Both the position numbers and the translations under genes were made by a program. A stretch of DNA of 51,006 bases, from contig JAKVAS010000004.1 in the NCBI GenBank assembly GCA_022448165.1, positions 1 to 51,006 of the forward strand, given 5' to 3'. Shown here in pieces: positions 1-6,853 of this stretch. Numbering within the stretch: position 1 is the stretch's first letter; every line of letters begins with the position of its first letter. The notes under the pieces are model-generated. The model was not told the origin of the DNA, did not search any database, and saw only the letters and a list, made by a program, of their open reading frames with translations. This DNA comes from Crocinitomicaceae bacterium. Lineage in GTDB: Bacteria > Bacteroidota > Bacteroidia > Flavobacteriales_D > Crocinitomicaceae.

Positions 1-476
1 CAACAGGAAACAAGGATATCGTTCAAGGACAACACTTTGAGGCAATGAGAGATAAAACAATTGTATGTAATATTGGTCATTTCGATAATGAAATCGATAT
101 GGCATGGTTAAATGGTAAATACGGTTCAACAAAAGTAGAGATCAAGCCTCAAGTGGATATGTACACTATCGATGGTAAGGATATTATCGTGTTGGCAGAA
201 GGACGTTTGGTGAATTTAGGATGTGCAACAGGGCACCCTTCATTTGTAATGTCTAATTCATTTACTAACCAAACATTAGCACAGTTGGAGTTGTGGAATA
301 ATTCTGCAAACTATGAGAATGATGTTTATATGCTTCCTAAGCACCTAGATGAGAAGGTTGCTAAACTTCACCTCGCAAAAGTTGGAGCTGAGTTGACTGA
401 ACTTAGAAAAGATCAAGCAGATTATATTGGTGTGGATGTAAATGGTCCTTACAAGCCTGAACACTACAGATATTAA
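1..476 (+). CDS. ahcY: Adenosylhomocysteinase, C-terminal part (5' end outside window)
   Basis: This is the last ~157 codons of S-adenosyl-L-homocysteine hydrolase, the NAD-dependent cytosolic enzyme that splits S-adenosylhomocysteine into adenosine and homocysteine in the methyl cycle. The frame is open from the first bases of the window, so the gene starts upstream. Visible family motifs are [12 protein letters not shown], the [17 protein letters not shown] segment that closes over the active site, and the conserved C-terminal KPEHYRY, where the last residues reach into the neighbouring subunit's NAD site. The C-terminus is intact, and two hairpin-plus-T-run terminators follow within 100 bases, so transcription probably stops here. 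Identification is by motif recognition and is secure. Confidence 0.95.
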   Translation, partial: TGNKDIVQGQHFEAMRDKTIVCNIGHFDNEIDMAWLNGKYGSTKVEIKPQVDMYTIDGKDIIVLAEGRLVNLGCATGHPSFVMSNSFTNQTLAQLELWNNSANYENDVYMLPKHLDEKVAKLHLAKVGAELTELRKDQADYIGVDVNGPYKPEHYRY

Positions 477-497
477 TATCTGAATAGATTATATTTG

Positions 498-530
498 AAA
501 ACGGCGTCTTTTAAGATGCCGTTTTTTTTT
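498..530 (+). terminator. Intrinsic terminator after ahcY
   Basis: The arms AACGGCGTCTT (500-510) and AAGATGCCGTT (513-523) pair over 11 bases with one G-U wobble and a 2-base loop. They run straight into a T tract ending at 530. The element starts 22 bases after the ahcY stop. Confidence 0.85.
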
Positions 531-536
531 GCTGTA

Positions 537-570
537 AAAATGCTTGTTTTATTGGAACAGGCATTTTTTT
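537..570 (+). terminator. Second, tandem terminator after ahcY
   Basis: The arms AAAATGCTTGTT (537-548) and AACAGGCATTTT (556-567) pair over 12 bases with one wobble and are followed by Ts to 570. The A-rich left flank would give a U tract on the other strand, so it may also stop minus-strand transcription arriving from the J-domain gene. Confidence 0.7.
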
Positions 571-701
571 AGTGCTGGAATTTTGAATGTTTTAGAATTG
601 TATCAAGGTAATTATATGGTCTTAATTTCTGCAGAAAAAGAAAGTGTTTCTAAGTCTCTCGTATTGGTTTGATAAGATTATTAGTGATTTTTAGTTACAA
701 G

Positions 702-720
702 GCGTTGGGACTTCCAATGC
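702..720 (-). terminator. Possible weak hairpin after the J-domain gene
   Basis: GCGTTGG (702-708) pairs with CCAATGC (714-720), 7 bp with one wobble and a 5-base loop. It sits just past the stop of the minus-strand gene. No clear U tract follows on the minus strand, so its role as a terminator is doubtful; the bidirectional hairpin at 537-570 may do the job instead. Confidence 0.3.
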
Positions 721-725
721 TGTTA

Positions 726-1544
726 TTATTTCTCAATACTTAAAAGTGTTTCATAAGCGTTTTGAATTTGAATAAACTTTTCTTCAGCAATTTTCCTTTG
801 TATTTCAGTAGCAGTTATAAACACATCTGGATGAAAACGTTTTACCAAAGAGCGATAAATTGATTTTAGCTCTTTTAAATTTACGTCTTCTCTTATTCCA
901 AGGACATTCTTGGCATCTTGAAGAGATGTGTTGATTATCGACTTTTTATTGTTCCCTTTTTGCGTATAGTTTTTTTGTTTTCTGTGAGAATTATGATAAG
1001 ATTGATAAATAGCAATTGTTTGTTTTAATTGTTCTTCAGAAAGCTTGAGCTGTGCATTCATAAGCGTTAAAAATGTAAGTTCTCTTTGATTGATACTTCC
1101 ATTTATCATAGCTATTCCTGTTAAAAAATAGATAACTTGCGAGCGCCCTTCGTTTGAAGTTAAATGGGTATTTAGCCATTTGTTGACTGACTGAATATTA
1201 ATAGGATGACGCAAAGAAAAGAGTAAAGAGTCTCCAAAATTATAGGTCTCTTTTGGAAAGTATTGATTGAAATAACTATTAATGAATTGGGTTTTATCTT
1301 TACTTGAGTCGTAATCAAAGATTACTAAACGAGCGCCAAGTGCCAGATAGGCTTCTAATAGATTATCTTGATTGAACTTTATCTTTTGCGGGAAGATACC
1401 ACGTCGCCATGTTTTCGCGTGTCTTGTTTTATAGATAAACCAACCTAACCCCAATATAATTGGAGCAAGGAAAAGAATAACTACAAGATAGGTTGGAATA
1501 TCTGTTGATGGGTGAAGATATAAAATCGGAAATAGCATAGTCAT
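726..1544 (-). CDS. Membrane-anchored J-domain (DjlA-like) protein
   Basis: The 272-residue protein has one N-terminal membrane segment (about residues 17-38, YLVVILFLAPIILGLGWFIY). A helical middle part (about 140-185) resembles the TerB/DjlA region, and a C-terminal J domain carries the diagnostic HPD at residues 238-240. J domains stimulate the ATPase of DnaK. Here the membrane anchor would place the co-chaperone at the cytoplasmic face of the inner membrane, as in proteobacterial DjlA (family knowledge). The order TM, TerB-like, J matches DjlA although overall length and linker differ. The gene stands alone between ahcY and a divergent lipoprotein gene. Start: ATG at 1544; a second ATG two codons later is equally possible. 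The J domain is certain, the DjlA assignment inferred. Confidence 0.8.
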   Translation of the reverse strand: MTMLFPILYLHPSTDIPTYLVVILFLAPIILGLGWFIYKTRHAKTWRRGIFPQKIKFNQDNLLEAYLALGARLVIFDYDSSKDKTQFINSYFNQYFPKETYNFGDSLLFSLRHPINIQSVNKWLNTHLTSNEGRSQVIYFLTGIAMINGSINQRELTFLTLMNAQLKLSEEQLKQTIAIYQSYHNSHRKQKNYTQKGNNKKSIINTSLQDAKNVLGIREDVNLKELKSIYRSLVKRFHPDVFITATEIQRKIAEEKFIQIQNAYETLLSIEK

Positions 1545-1665
1545 GAGTGAAAAATACGGATTATATGAAATAATGCTTTTTGTCCGAAAAGAAACATGAA
1601 ATCAAATTTTATGATGAACTAGATTAGAAAGTCATTTTCTTAAATGCCTGAACTGTTAAGTGACT

Positions 1666-1697
1666 TTAGGAGTGATAAGATAAATATCTTACATTTG
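1666..1697 (+). promoter_or_regulatory. Promoter of the 1702 lipoprotein gene
   Basis: TACATTTG at 1690-1697 matches the Bacteroidota -7 consensus TAnnTTTG. A poor -33 candidate (TTAG, 1666-1669) lies 20 bases upstream. Only four bases (TCCT) separate the -7 element from the ATG at 1702, so transcription should begin at or next to the start codon. Confidence 0.6.
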
Positions 1698-1701
1698 TCC
1701 T

Positions 1702-2385
1702 ATGCGTACATATGTTTATTTGCTACTACTATTACTTGTATCCTCTTGCGCCCCATCTAGATTCGTTGAGCCTTTGGATAAGAAAGAATTTGCACTTGGA
1801 GGTAATTTGGGAGGGCCGTTGATATCCTTTGCAGGTGTTCCTATATCGGTTCCATTGTCTTCTATTGAGGGCGGTTATGGTCTAGATACAAATCTAACGA
1901 TTCATGCCGGGTTGCACACAACTTCAATGTTTTTTGGAAATTTTCAAATCGATGGAGGAGTTACATATCAGTTTTTAGAACAACAAAAATATTTACCAAG
2001 CCTTAGTGTTTCGCCAGCGTTTAACTTTATTATCGATTTAGATGATGGACAAGCTGACTTTTGGCCAATGCTTGATGTGAACGCATTTTGGAATTATGGT
2101 AATAGAAGAAATTATTTCTATTTAGGAGTAAATAATTATTTCGAATTATCATCCACTATGGCAAATGATTTACCTCAAGAAAGATTTTTACTGTTTAGTC
2201 CACAGGTTGGTCATGTTATTAAAGGAAAAAATAGGGCATGGGAACTCTCATTGGAATTAAAACTAATAGCTCCCAACTTGGAAAGTGCAAACGCATTCGT
2301 TTCTTATACGGGAATTACTGGGAATAGAGGTGCAACTGGAGTTTATATAGGGTTTAGAAAGTTACTTGGAAGAAAAAAGAAATGA
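1702..2385 (+). CDS. Lipoprotein, possible outer-membrane beta-barrel-like protein
   Basis: This 227-residue protein has a lipoprotein signal: a hydrophobic leucine run followed by the lipobox VSSC, with Cys16 as the lipidation site. The mature part is rich in alternating aromatic and glycine residues (for example GGVTYQF and YFYLGVNNYFEL) and ends GVYIGFRKLLGRKKK. That pattern recalls small beta-barrel proteins of the Bacteroidota envelope. I do not recognise a named family. It overlaps the next gene by four bases (ATGA), so the two are co-transcribed and probably co-translated; the partner is also a lipoprotein. A -7 element only four bases before the ATG suggests leaderless translation. 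Confidence 0.75.
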   Translation: MRTYVYLLLLLLVSSCAPSRFVEPLDKKEFALGGNLGGPLISFAGVPISVPLSSIEGGYGLDTNLTIHAGLHTTSMFFGNFQIDGGVTYQFLEQQKYLPSLSVSPAFNFIIDLDDGQADFWPMLDVNAFWNYGNRRNYFYLGVNNYFELSSTMANDLPQERFLLFSPQVGHVIKGKNRAWELSLELKLIAPNLESANAFVSYTGITGNRGATGVYIGFRKLLGRKKK

Positions 2386-3278
2386 ATATGAAAGTACTAA
2401 TAGTCATGATTTTTGCATCATTGATGTTGTATGGGTGTAAGAAAGTAGTGTTAGATTCTTTTGCCTTTCCTTCGGAGAAAGTAGATGCGTATCAATTTGA
2501 GGAGTTTGAAGGGGGAGAGATCGTTATTCCTGATTCACTTAAGATTGAAGCCTCTAATAGAACGGAGGTTTCAATGATTTCAAAAGATGCAGCCTCTGGA
2601 GAAGAATATACTATTTATGGTGTTTATATAGGTGATATGGCAACGATAAGTACGGATACAGTTATTCTTTATTTGCACGGACAATCTAAGCACATGGATT
2701 ATTATTGGACGCGAGCAACTCTGTTAGCGAATGTTGGTGGAAAACATAACTATGGAGTTTTAATGATTGACTATCGAGGGTATGGTAAATCCGAAGGTAG
2801 TTCAAGTGAACAAGGATTATTTGAAGATGCGGATGCAGCAATCTTATGGTTGAAAAACCATGGAGCTAATGCCTCTAGAACATTTTATTACGGCTATAGT
2901 CTTGGTGCAATCCCTGCAATTGATAGGGCTGCTTATAAATCAGATTTTGTCTCTACAAAAATAATGCTAGAGTCTCCTTTGGCTTCCATTGAGTATCTCG
3001 TACATGGCTCAACGGTAATTACTGTAAACCCAGGATATGTTACCGATTTAGAATTTGAAAATGCTGAAAAGATTAAGGATTTTGGAGGTTCTTTATTGTG
3101 GATGCATGGAAAGGATGACGATTATATTGCAATTGAGAACGGAGAATTGATTTATTCAAATCATTCAGGTTTTTCAAAAACAGCCTACAGAATTGATGGA
3201 AGTGGACATTCGGAGGTGCCGAATACAATGGGAGTAGAGCTTTACATGCAAAGGGTTCTAAATTTTATTCGTGAGTAG
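2382..3278 (+). CDS. Alpha/beta hydrolase lipoprotein
   Basis: A 298-residue predicted lipoprotein (lipobox LYGC, Cys19) with an alpha/beta-hydrolase fold. The first motif is LYLHGQSKHMDYY with the oxyanion HG, followed by MIDYRGYGKSEG. The nucleophile elbow is GYSLG, with Ser as nucleophile. An acid candidate lies in WMHGKDDDYI and the catalytic His in GSGHSEVP near the C-terminus, so the triad is complete. The layout resembles the BEM46/ABHD13-like serine hydrolases (FrsA/YqkD type), whose substrates are usually unknown. It is probably tethered in the periplasm or outer membrane. It overlaps the upstream lipoprotein gene by ATGA, suggesting a functional pair. The substrate cannot be read from the sequence. 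Confidence 0.82.
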   Translation: MNMKVLIVMIFASLMLYGCKKVVLDSFAFPSEKVDAYQFEEFEGGEIVIPDSLKIEASNRTEVSMISKDAASGEEYTIYGVYIGDMATISTDTVILYLHGQSKHMDYYWTRATLLANVGGKHNYGVLMIDYRGYGKSEGSSSEQGLFEDADAAILWLKNHGANASRTFYYGYSLGAIPAIDRAAYKSDFVSTKIMLESPLASIEYLVHGSTVITVNPGYVTDLEFENAEKIKDFGGSLLWMHGKDDDYIAIENGELIYSNHSGFSKTAYRIDGSGHSEVPNTMGVELYMQRVLNFIRE

Positions 3279-3289
3279 TTGATTTCTAA

Positions 3290-3321
3290 TTGTAAATCAT
3301 CGGGCAAAATATGTATATTTG
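3290..3321 (+). promoter_or_regulatory. Promoter of pyrH-frr
   Basis: TTG at 3290-3292 and TATATTTG at 3314-3321 are 21 bases apart, fitting the -33/-7 (TTTG / TAnnTTTG) pattern of Bacteroidota. The -7 element overlaps the in-frame ATG at 3311. The transcript should therefore begin near 3326 and the usable start is the ATG at 3344. Confidence 0.7.
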
Positions 3322-3343
3322 CTCGGTCTCAAATCAAGTGTAC

Positions 3344-4051
3344 ATGAAGTATAAGAGGATACTCCTTAAACTAAGCGGAGAGTCATTAATGGGTGATAAA
3401 GCCTTTGGCATTGACAATAACCGCCTTGCAGAATATGCAAAACAAATCAAAGAAATTTATGATTCCGGTGTTCAGGTGGCGATTGTCATTGGTGGCGGGA
3501 ATATTTTTAGAGGAGTACAAGCCGAAGAAGGTGGAATGGATAGAACACATGGTGATTACATGGGGATGTTGGCAACAATGATCAACGCTATGGCATTACA
3601 AGCAGGCTTGGAGTCTGTTGGGGTTCATTCTAGATTACAGTCGGCGATTGAAATGAAAGAAATTTCAGAACCGTTTGTCAGAAGAAAGGCTGTACGTCAT
3701 TTAGAAAAAGGACGTGTGGTAATATTTGGAGCTGGAACAGGGAATCCATATTTTACAACCGATTCTGCAGCATCTTTAAGAGCGATTGAAATTGAAGCAG
3801 AAGTTATTTTGAAGGGAACTCGAGTAGATGGAGTCTATACGAGTGATCCTGAAAAAGATCCAGCTGCGACGAAATATGACATGATTAGTTTTGATGATGT
3901 ATATGGAAAGGGATTGAAAGTAATGGATATGACAGCTTTCACGTTATGTAAAGAAAATGATTTACCGATAATTGTTTTTGATATGGATACACCAGGTAAT
4001 CTTAAAAAAGTGGTTGAAGGTGAACAGGTTGGTACAATTGTTCGGAACTAG
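3344..4051 (+). CDS. pyrH: UMP kinase
   Basis: Hexameric bacterial uridylate kinase converts UMP to UDP using ATP, in the cytosol, for pyrimidine nucleotide synthesis. The 235-residue product has the amino-acid-kinase-fold motifs KLSGESLMG near the N-terminus, [37 protein letters not shown] and the ATP-site segment [14 protein letters not shown] chose the ATG at 3344 ([14 protein letters not shown]), the usual family N-terminus. The frame also has an ATG at 3311, but that codon lies inside the -7 promoter element. frr follows 17 bases after the stop, the near-universal pyrH-frr arrangement. UMP kinases are typically activated by GTP and inhibited by UTP (family knowledge). Confidence 0.96.
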   Translation: MKYKRILLKLSGESLMGDKAFGIDNNRLAEYAKQIKEIYDSGVQVAIVIGGGNIFRGVQAEEGGMDRTHGDYMGMLATMINAMALQAGLESVGVHSRLQSAIEMKEISEPFVRRKAVRHLEKGRVVIFGAGTGNPYFTTDSAASLRAIEIEAEVILKGTRVDGVYTSDPEKDPAATKYDMISFDDVYGKGLKVMDMTAFTLCKENDLPIIVFDMDTPGNLKKVVEGEQVGTIVRN

Positions 4052-4068
4052 AAGAAAAATTAAGAGCG

Positions 4069-4632
4069 ATGACAGAAGAAATTAATATGATATACGAGGA
4101 GCTTAGAGGCTCAAATGGAAAGTCAATTAGTCACTTTGAAACTGAATTGTTAAAGATCCGTGCGGGAAAAGCGTCTCCAGCAATGCTGCAAGGAGTTATG
4201 GTTGATTATTATGGATCACCAACACCTCTTCAACAAGTTGCTAATGTAAATACAATGGATGCGCGTACAATAACGGTGCAGCCTTGGGAAAAAGCTTTGT
4301 TGGATGAAATAATGAGAGGAATCATAAATGCAAACTTAGGTTTTGCTCCTCAAAGTAATGGAGAATCATTAATTATTTCGGTTCCTCCATTAACAGAAGA
4401 AAGAAGACGTGAACTTGCGAAAAGAGCAAAATCAGAAGGAGAAAATGCTAAGGTAGCGATTAGAAATAATCGTAAGGATGCATTGGATATGGTGAAATCA
4501 CTTAAGGAGGATGGTCTTTCAGAGGATATGATGAAAGATGCGGAAGCAGAAATTCAAAACTTGACAAATAGTTCTTCAGCTAAAATCGATGCATTGATAG
4601 CTGTAAAAGAAAAAGATATAATGACGATATAA
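4069..4632 (+). CDS. frr: Ribosome recycling factor
   Basis: RRF acts with EF-G to split the post-termination ribosome. The 187-residue length is standard. Family signatures are the LLKIRAGKASPAML helix start, DYYGSPTPLQQVANV, ITVQPWEKALL, and the PPLTEERRRELAKRAK helix followed by AKVAIRNNRKDAL. The fold is a three-helix bundle plus a small beta domain resembling tRNA in shape. It lies 17 bases after pyrH and is probably co-transcribed with it; an intrinsic terminator follows at 4655-4686. The ATG at 4069 is used; MIYEEL a few codons later is less likely but cannot be excluded. Confidence 0.96.
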   Translation: MTEEINMIYEELRGSNGKSISHFETELLKIRAGKASPAMLQGVMVDYYGSPTPLQQVANVNTMDARTITVQPWEKALLDEIMRGIINANLGFAPQSNGESLIISVPPLTEERRRELAKRAKSEGENAKVAIRNNRKDALDMVKSLKEDGLSEDMMKDAEAEIQNLTNSSSAKIDALIAVKEKDIMTI

Positions 4633-4654
4633 CGGCTTTTTATAGAAAAAATAG

Positions 4655-4686
4655 AGTCATTCTGAATTTTCGGAATGACTTTTTTT
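4655..4686 (+). terminator. Intrinsic terminator after frr
   Basis: AGTCATTCTG (4655-4664) pairs with CGGAATGACT (4671-4680), with one wobble and a 6-base loop, followed by six Ts. It separates pyrH-frr from the arginine leader. Confidence 0.88.
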
Positions 4687-4799
4687 ATAATTGCAAATTG
4701 CACTTTATTTCAGAATGAATCATTGATAATAGTGCTATACCTAAATGGGGTATTTAAAGTAATTTTATTGTGTAAATGTAAAAGTCTAATTTTTATTGA

Positions 4800-4807
4800 T
4801 ACATTTG
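4800..4807 (+). promoter_or_regulatory. -7 element of the arginine operon leader
   Basis: TACATTTG matches TAnnTTTG. No convincing -33 TTG lies at the normal spacing (a TTG at 4768-4770 is 29 bases upstream). By the usual geometry transcription would start near 4812, a few bases before the leader-peptide ATG at 4819. Confidence 0.6.
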
Positions 4808-4818
4808 CACTCGTTAAA

Positions 4819-4926
4819 ATGAATACACAAAGTACATATCCATCTTATTTGAAGCAACGTCCTGTTGCTAATGGAGTTACTTTGCTTTCTTCTGTAAGGA
4901 GAAATAGAAGACCCAATAGGGTCTAA
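4819..4926 (+). CDS. Putative arginine attenuator leader peptide
   Basis: This is a 35-codon ORF beginning just downstream of the -7 element and lying directly ahead of the arginine operon. Its C-terminal end reads SSVRRNRRPNRV. Codons 27, 28, 30, 31 and 34 are all Arg (AGG, AGA, AGA, AGA, AGG), and codon 14 is also Arg (CGT). The last codons and the stop lie inside a hairpin (4909-4924) followed by six Ts. A short ORF with a run of codons for the end-product amino acid, next to a terminator-like hairpin and upstream of the cognate biosynthetic operon, is the hallmark of ribosome-mediated attenuation as in trp and his leaders. The peptide has no other recognisable feature. Translation and function are inferred and unproven. 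Confidence 0.68.
   Translation: MNTQSTYPSYLKQRPVANGVTLLSSVRRNRRPNRV
4853..4869 (+). other. Leader RNA hairpin, possible pause hairpin
   Basis: AGCAAC (4853-4858) pairs perfectly with GTTGCT (4864-4869), with the loop GTCCT. The same 5' arm (AAGCAA, 4852-4857) could instead pair with TTGCTT (4882-4887). Leader-peptide codons 12-17 could therefore sit in mutually exclusive structures, as expected of an attenuator. Confidence 0.45.
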
Positions 4927-4932
4927 TTTTTT
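4909..4932 (+). terminator. Attenuator-type terminator overlapping the leader ORF end
   Basis: AGACCC (4909-4914) pairs with GGGTCT (4919-4924) over 6 bp with an AATA loop, then AA and six Ts (4927-4932). The 5' arm covers Arg codon 31 and the 3' arm runs into the stop codon. A ribosome stalled on the Arg codons would physically block it. CTTCT (4889-4893) can pair with AGAAG (4906-4910) as a weak competing stem. Confidence 0.6.
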
Positions 4933-4934
4933 AT

Positions 4935-4953
4935 GTGGAGCTACGTGCCTCAC
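4935..4953 (+). other. Imperfect hairpin downstream of the attenuator
   Basis: GTGGAGC (4935-4941) and GCCTCAC (4947-4953) pair at six of seven positions (one G-U, one A-C mismatch) around a TACGT loop. It is GC-richer than its surroundings. Its function is unknown; it could be part of the attenuator or a 5' stabilising stem of the read-through mRNA. Confidence 0.35.
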
Positions 4954-4990
4954 CGTTTCAATAATCACATCTCGTAAGTACAATTTTTAA

Positions 4991-5008
4991 CAAAAGATAA
5001 TTCTTTTG
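4991..5008 (+). promoter_or_regulatory. Inverted repeat abutting the first arg gene start
   Basis: CAAAAGA (4991-4997) and TCTTTTG (5002-5008) form a perfect 7-bp inverted repeat with a TAAT loop, ending two bases before the ATG at 5011. In RNA it could occlude ribosome access; in DNA it could be an operator. It does not resemble the ArgR box consensus. Confidence 0.45.
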
Positions 5009-5010
5009 AC

Positions 5011-5667
5011 ATGCAATTTTTAATTTCTGTGGCTGATGAAAGTCACTTAAAGCATGCATCATTCATCTGTAATATGATGGCTGAAGCTGCGCAAATTCGC
5101 GGAACTGGTATTGCTATAAGAAAGCCGGAATATATCTGCCAAAAGATGAAAGAAGGAAGAGCGATAATCGCGCTTGATAATGATATGCCTATTGGATTCT
5201 GTTACATAGAAAGCTGGGATAATCAAAAATATGTTGCCAATTCAGGTTTAATTATTAATCCGAAATATCGAAATAAAGGATTGGCTAAGGCAATTAAAAA
5301 GGCCACGTTTGAATTATCCAAAAAACATTTTCCGAATGCTAAATTGTTTGGTATTACTACAAGTATGGCCGTAATGAAAATCAATTCAAGTTTGGGATAT
5401 CAGCCTGTTACATTCTCTGAATTGACTCAAGATGAAAAGTTTTGGAAGGGATGTAAAAGCTGTCCTAATTATGACATTCTAGAGCGTACTAAAAGAACAA
5501 TGTGCATTTGTACTGGAATGGTGTGTGATTTAAGCAAGATAAATCAGACAAATAAAAAATCAACATGGGAAGGATTCAGGAAGTTCTTGAAACAACGCAA
5601 GGTTCGAATAAAACAAAAAACAAAGCAATTTCCCAAACTCAACAAATTTATAGATCATGAAAAATAA
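5011..5667 (+). CDS. GNAT-family N-acyltransferase, probable glutamate N-acyltransferase of arginine synthesis
   Basis: A 218-residue GNAT protein. The acyl-CoA-binding motif is PKYRNKGLAKAI (residues 84-95), with a preceding GFCYIESW strand and a following SSLGYQPV. After the GNAT core comes a cysteine-rich stretch (Cys148, 151, 165, 167, 172; FWKGCKSCPNYDILERT), followed by a basic lysine-rich tail. It is the first gene of the arginine operon and overlaps argG by 11 bases. Bacteroidota lack classical ArgA/ArgJ in such clusters, and a GNAT protein in this position has been proposed as the N-acyl (succinyl or acetyl) glutamate synthase. I infer that role from operon position and from the otherwise missing first step. 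The cysteines suggest a metal site, which is unusual for GNAT enzymes. Confidence 0.8.
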   Translation: MQFLISVADESHLKHASFICNMMAEAAQIRGTGIAIRKPEYICQKMKEGRAIIALDNDMPIGFCYIESWDNQKYVANSGLIINPKYRNKGLAKAIKKATFELSKKHFPNAKLFGITTSMAVMKINSSLGYQPVTFSELTQDEKFWKGCKSCPNYDILERTKRTMCICTGMVCDLSKINQTNKKSTWEGFRKFLKQRKVRIKQKTKQFPKLNKFIDHEK

Positions 5668-6853
5668 TAAAGTAGTATTAGCATTTAGTGGCGGATTAGA
5701 CACTTCTTATTGCGTTAAATATTTAAAGCACAATAAAGGGTTAGAGGTACATTCAGCTATAGTAAATACAGGAGGATTCTTAATAGAAGAACTCTTAGAA
5801 ATAGAAGATAAAGCATATACTCTAGGAGTTAAAACACATATTGTATTGGAGGAAACACAAACGTATTACAACAAGATTGTGAAGTACTTAATTTTTGGAA
5901 ATGTATTGAAAAATAATAGTTACCCTCTGTCTGTTAGTGCTGAACGTATTCATCAAGCGATTGCGTTAGCCAATTATGCAAAGTCTATTGGTGCAGCTTC
6001 AATTGCTCACGGTAGTACAGGAGCAGGAAATGATCAGATACGTTTTGATTTGATTATTCAATTAATAGCTCCGGAATTGGAGATTATCACTCCTATCAGA
6101 GATCAGGAACTCAGTCGTAAGGATGAAATCGATTTTTTAGCGAATCATGGGGTTAAAGTTGATTGGAAGAAAGCTCAATATTCGATTAATAAAGGACTTT
6201 GGGGAACTAGTGTTGGTGGTTCTGAGACATTGACATCTGACCTTCCATTGCCTGAATCGGCATTTCCAAGTCAACTTGAAAGTACTGAGTCGAGTACTAT
6301 TTCTCTTTCATTTTGTAAAGGGGAGATATGTAAGTTAAACGGGGAGAAAATAGATCCTGTAACGGCAATTCAAAATATTGAAGAAATGGCAGGGAAATTT
6401 GCTATTGGACGAGATATTCATGTAGGTGATACCATTATTGGAATTAAAGGACGTGTGGGGTTTGAGGCTGCAGCGGCTGGTATTATCATAAAAGCACATC
6501 ATACATTGGAAAAGCATACCTTATCAAAATGGCAATTACATTGGAAAGAGCAATTAGGTACATGGTATGGTATGTTTATTCATGAATCTCAATATTTTGA
6601 ACCAGTTATGCGAAATATTGAGACTTTCCTTGAAGCTACGCAAGTCAATGTAACTGGTACTGTAACGATAGAATTACATCCATATCGTTTTGTTGTACAG
6701 GGTATCACTTCAAAGCATGATTTAATGAATTCTGATTTCGGAGAATATGGAGAAGTCAATAAAAATTGGAGTGGGAATGATGTGAAAGGGTTTACTAAAA
6801 TCATGGCAAATTCTATGCAGATATTTAATCATGTAAACAAAAATGAATTATGA
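5657..6853 (+). CDS. argG: Argininosuccinate synthase
   Basis: ArgG joins citrulline and aspartate using ATP to give argininosuccinate, the penultimate step of arginine synthesis. The 398-residue product starts MKNNKVVLAFSGGLDTSYC, containing the N-type ATP pyrophosphatase P-loop SGGLDTS at residues 11-17. Further family segments are AHGSTGAGNDQIRFD (aspartate/citrulline site), ITPIRDQELSRKDEIDF and the KGLWGTSVGGSE motif. Length is normal for the family. It overlaps the upstream GNAT gene by 11 bases and argC by 4 bases, indicating one transcript. Confidence 0.96.
   Translation: MKNNKVVLAFSGGLDTSYCVKYLKHNKGLEVHSAIVNTGGFLIEELLEIEDKAYTLGVKTHIVLEETQTYYNKIVKYLIFGNVLKNNSYPLSVSAERIHQAIALANYAKSIGAASIAHGSTGAGNDQIRFDLIIQLIAPELEIITPIRDQELSRKDEIDFLANHGVKVDWKKAQYSINKGLWGTSVGGSETLTSDLPLPESAFPSQLESTESSTISLSFCKGEICKLNGEKIDPVTAIQNIEEMAGKFAIGRDIHVGDTIIGIKGRVGFEAAAAGIIIKAHHTLEKHTLSKWQLHWKEQLGTWYGMFIHESQYFEPVMRNIETFLEATQVNVTGTVTIELHPYRFVVQGITSKHDLMNSDFGEYGEVNKNWSGNDVKGFTKIMANSMQIFNHVNKNEL

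Noticed and set aside
4786-4983. An open frame on the minus strand across the arginine leader
   Set aside because: It has no start context or recognisable protein features and lies antisense to the leader ORF and its hairpins; it is best seen as a chance frame.
4987-5011. ArgR operator ahead of the arg operon
   Set aside because: The inverted repeat at 4991-5008 does not resemble the ARG box consensus, and no second box was seen, so I did not annotate ArgR control.
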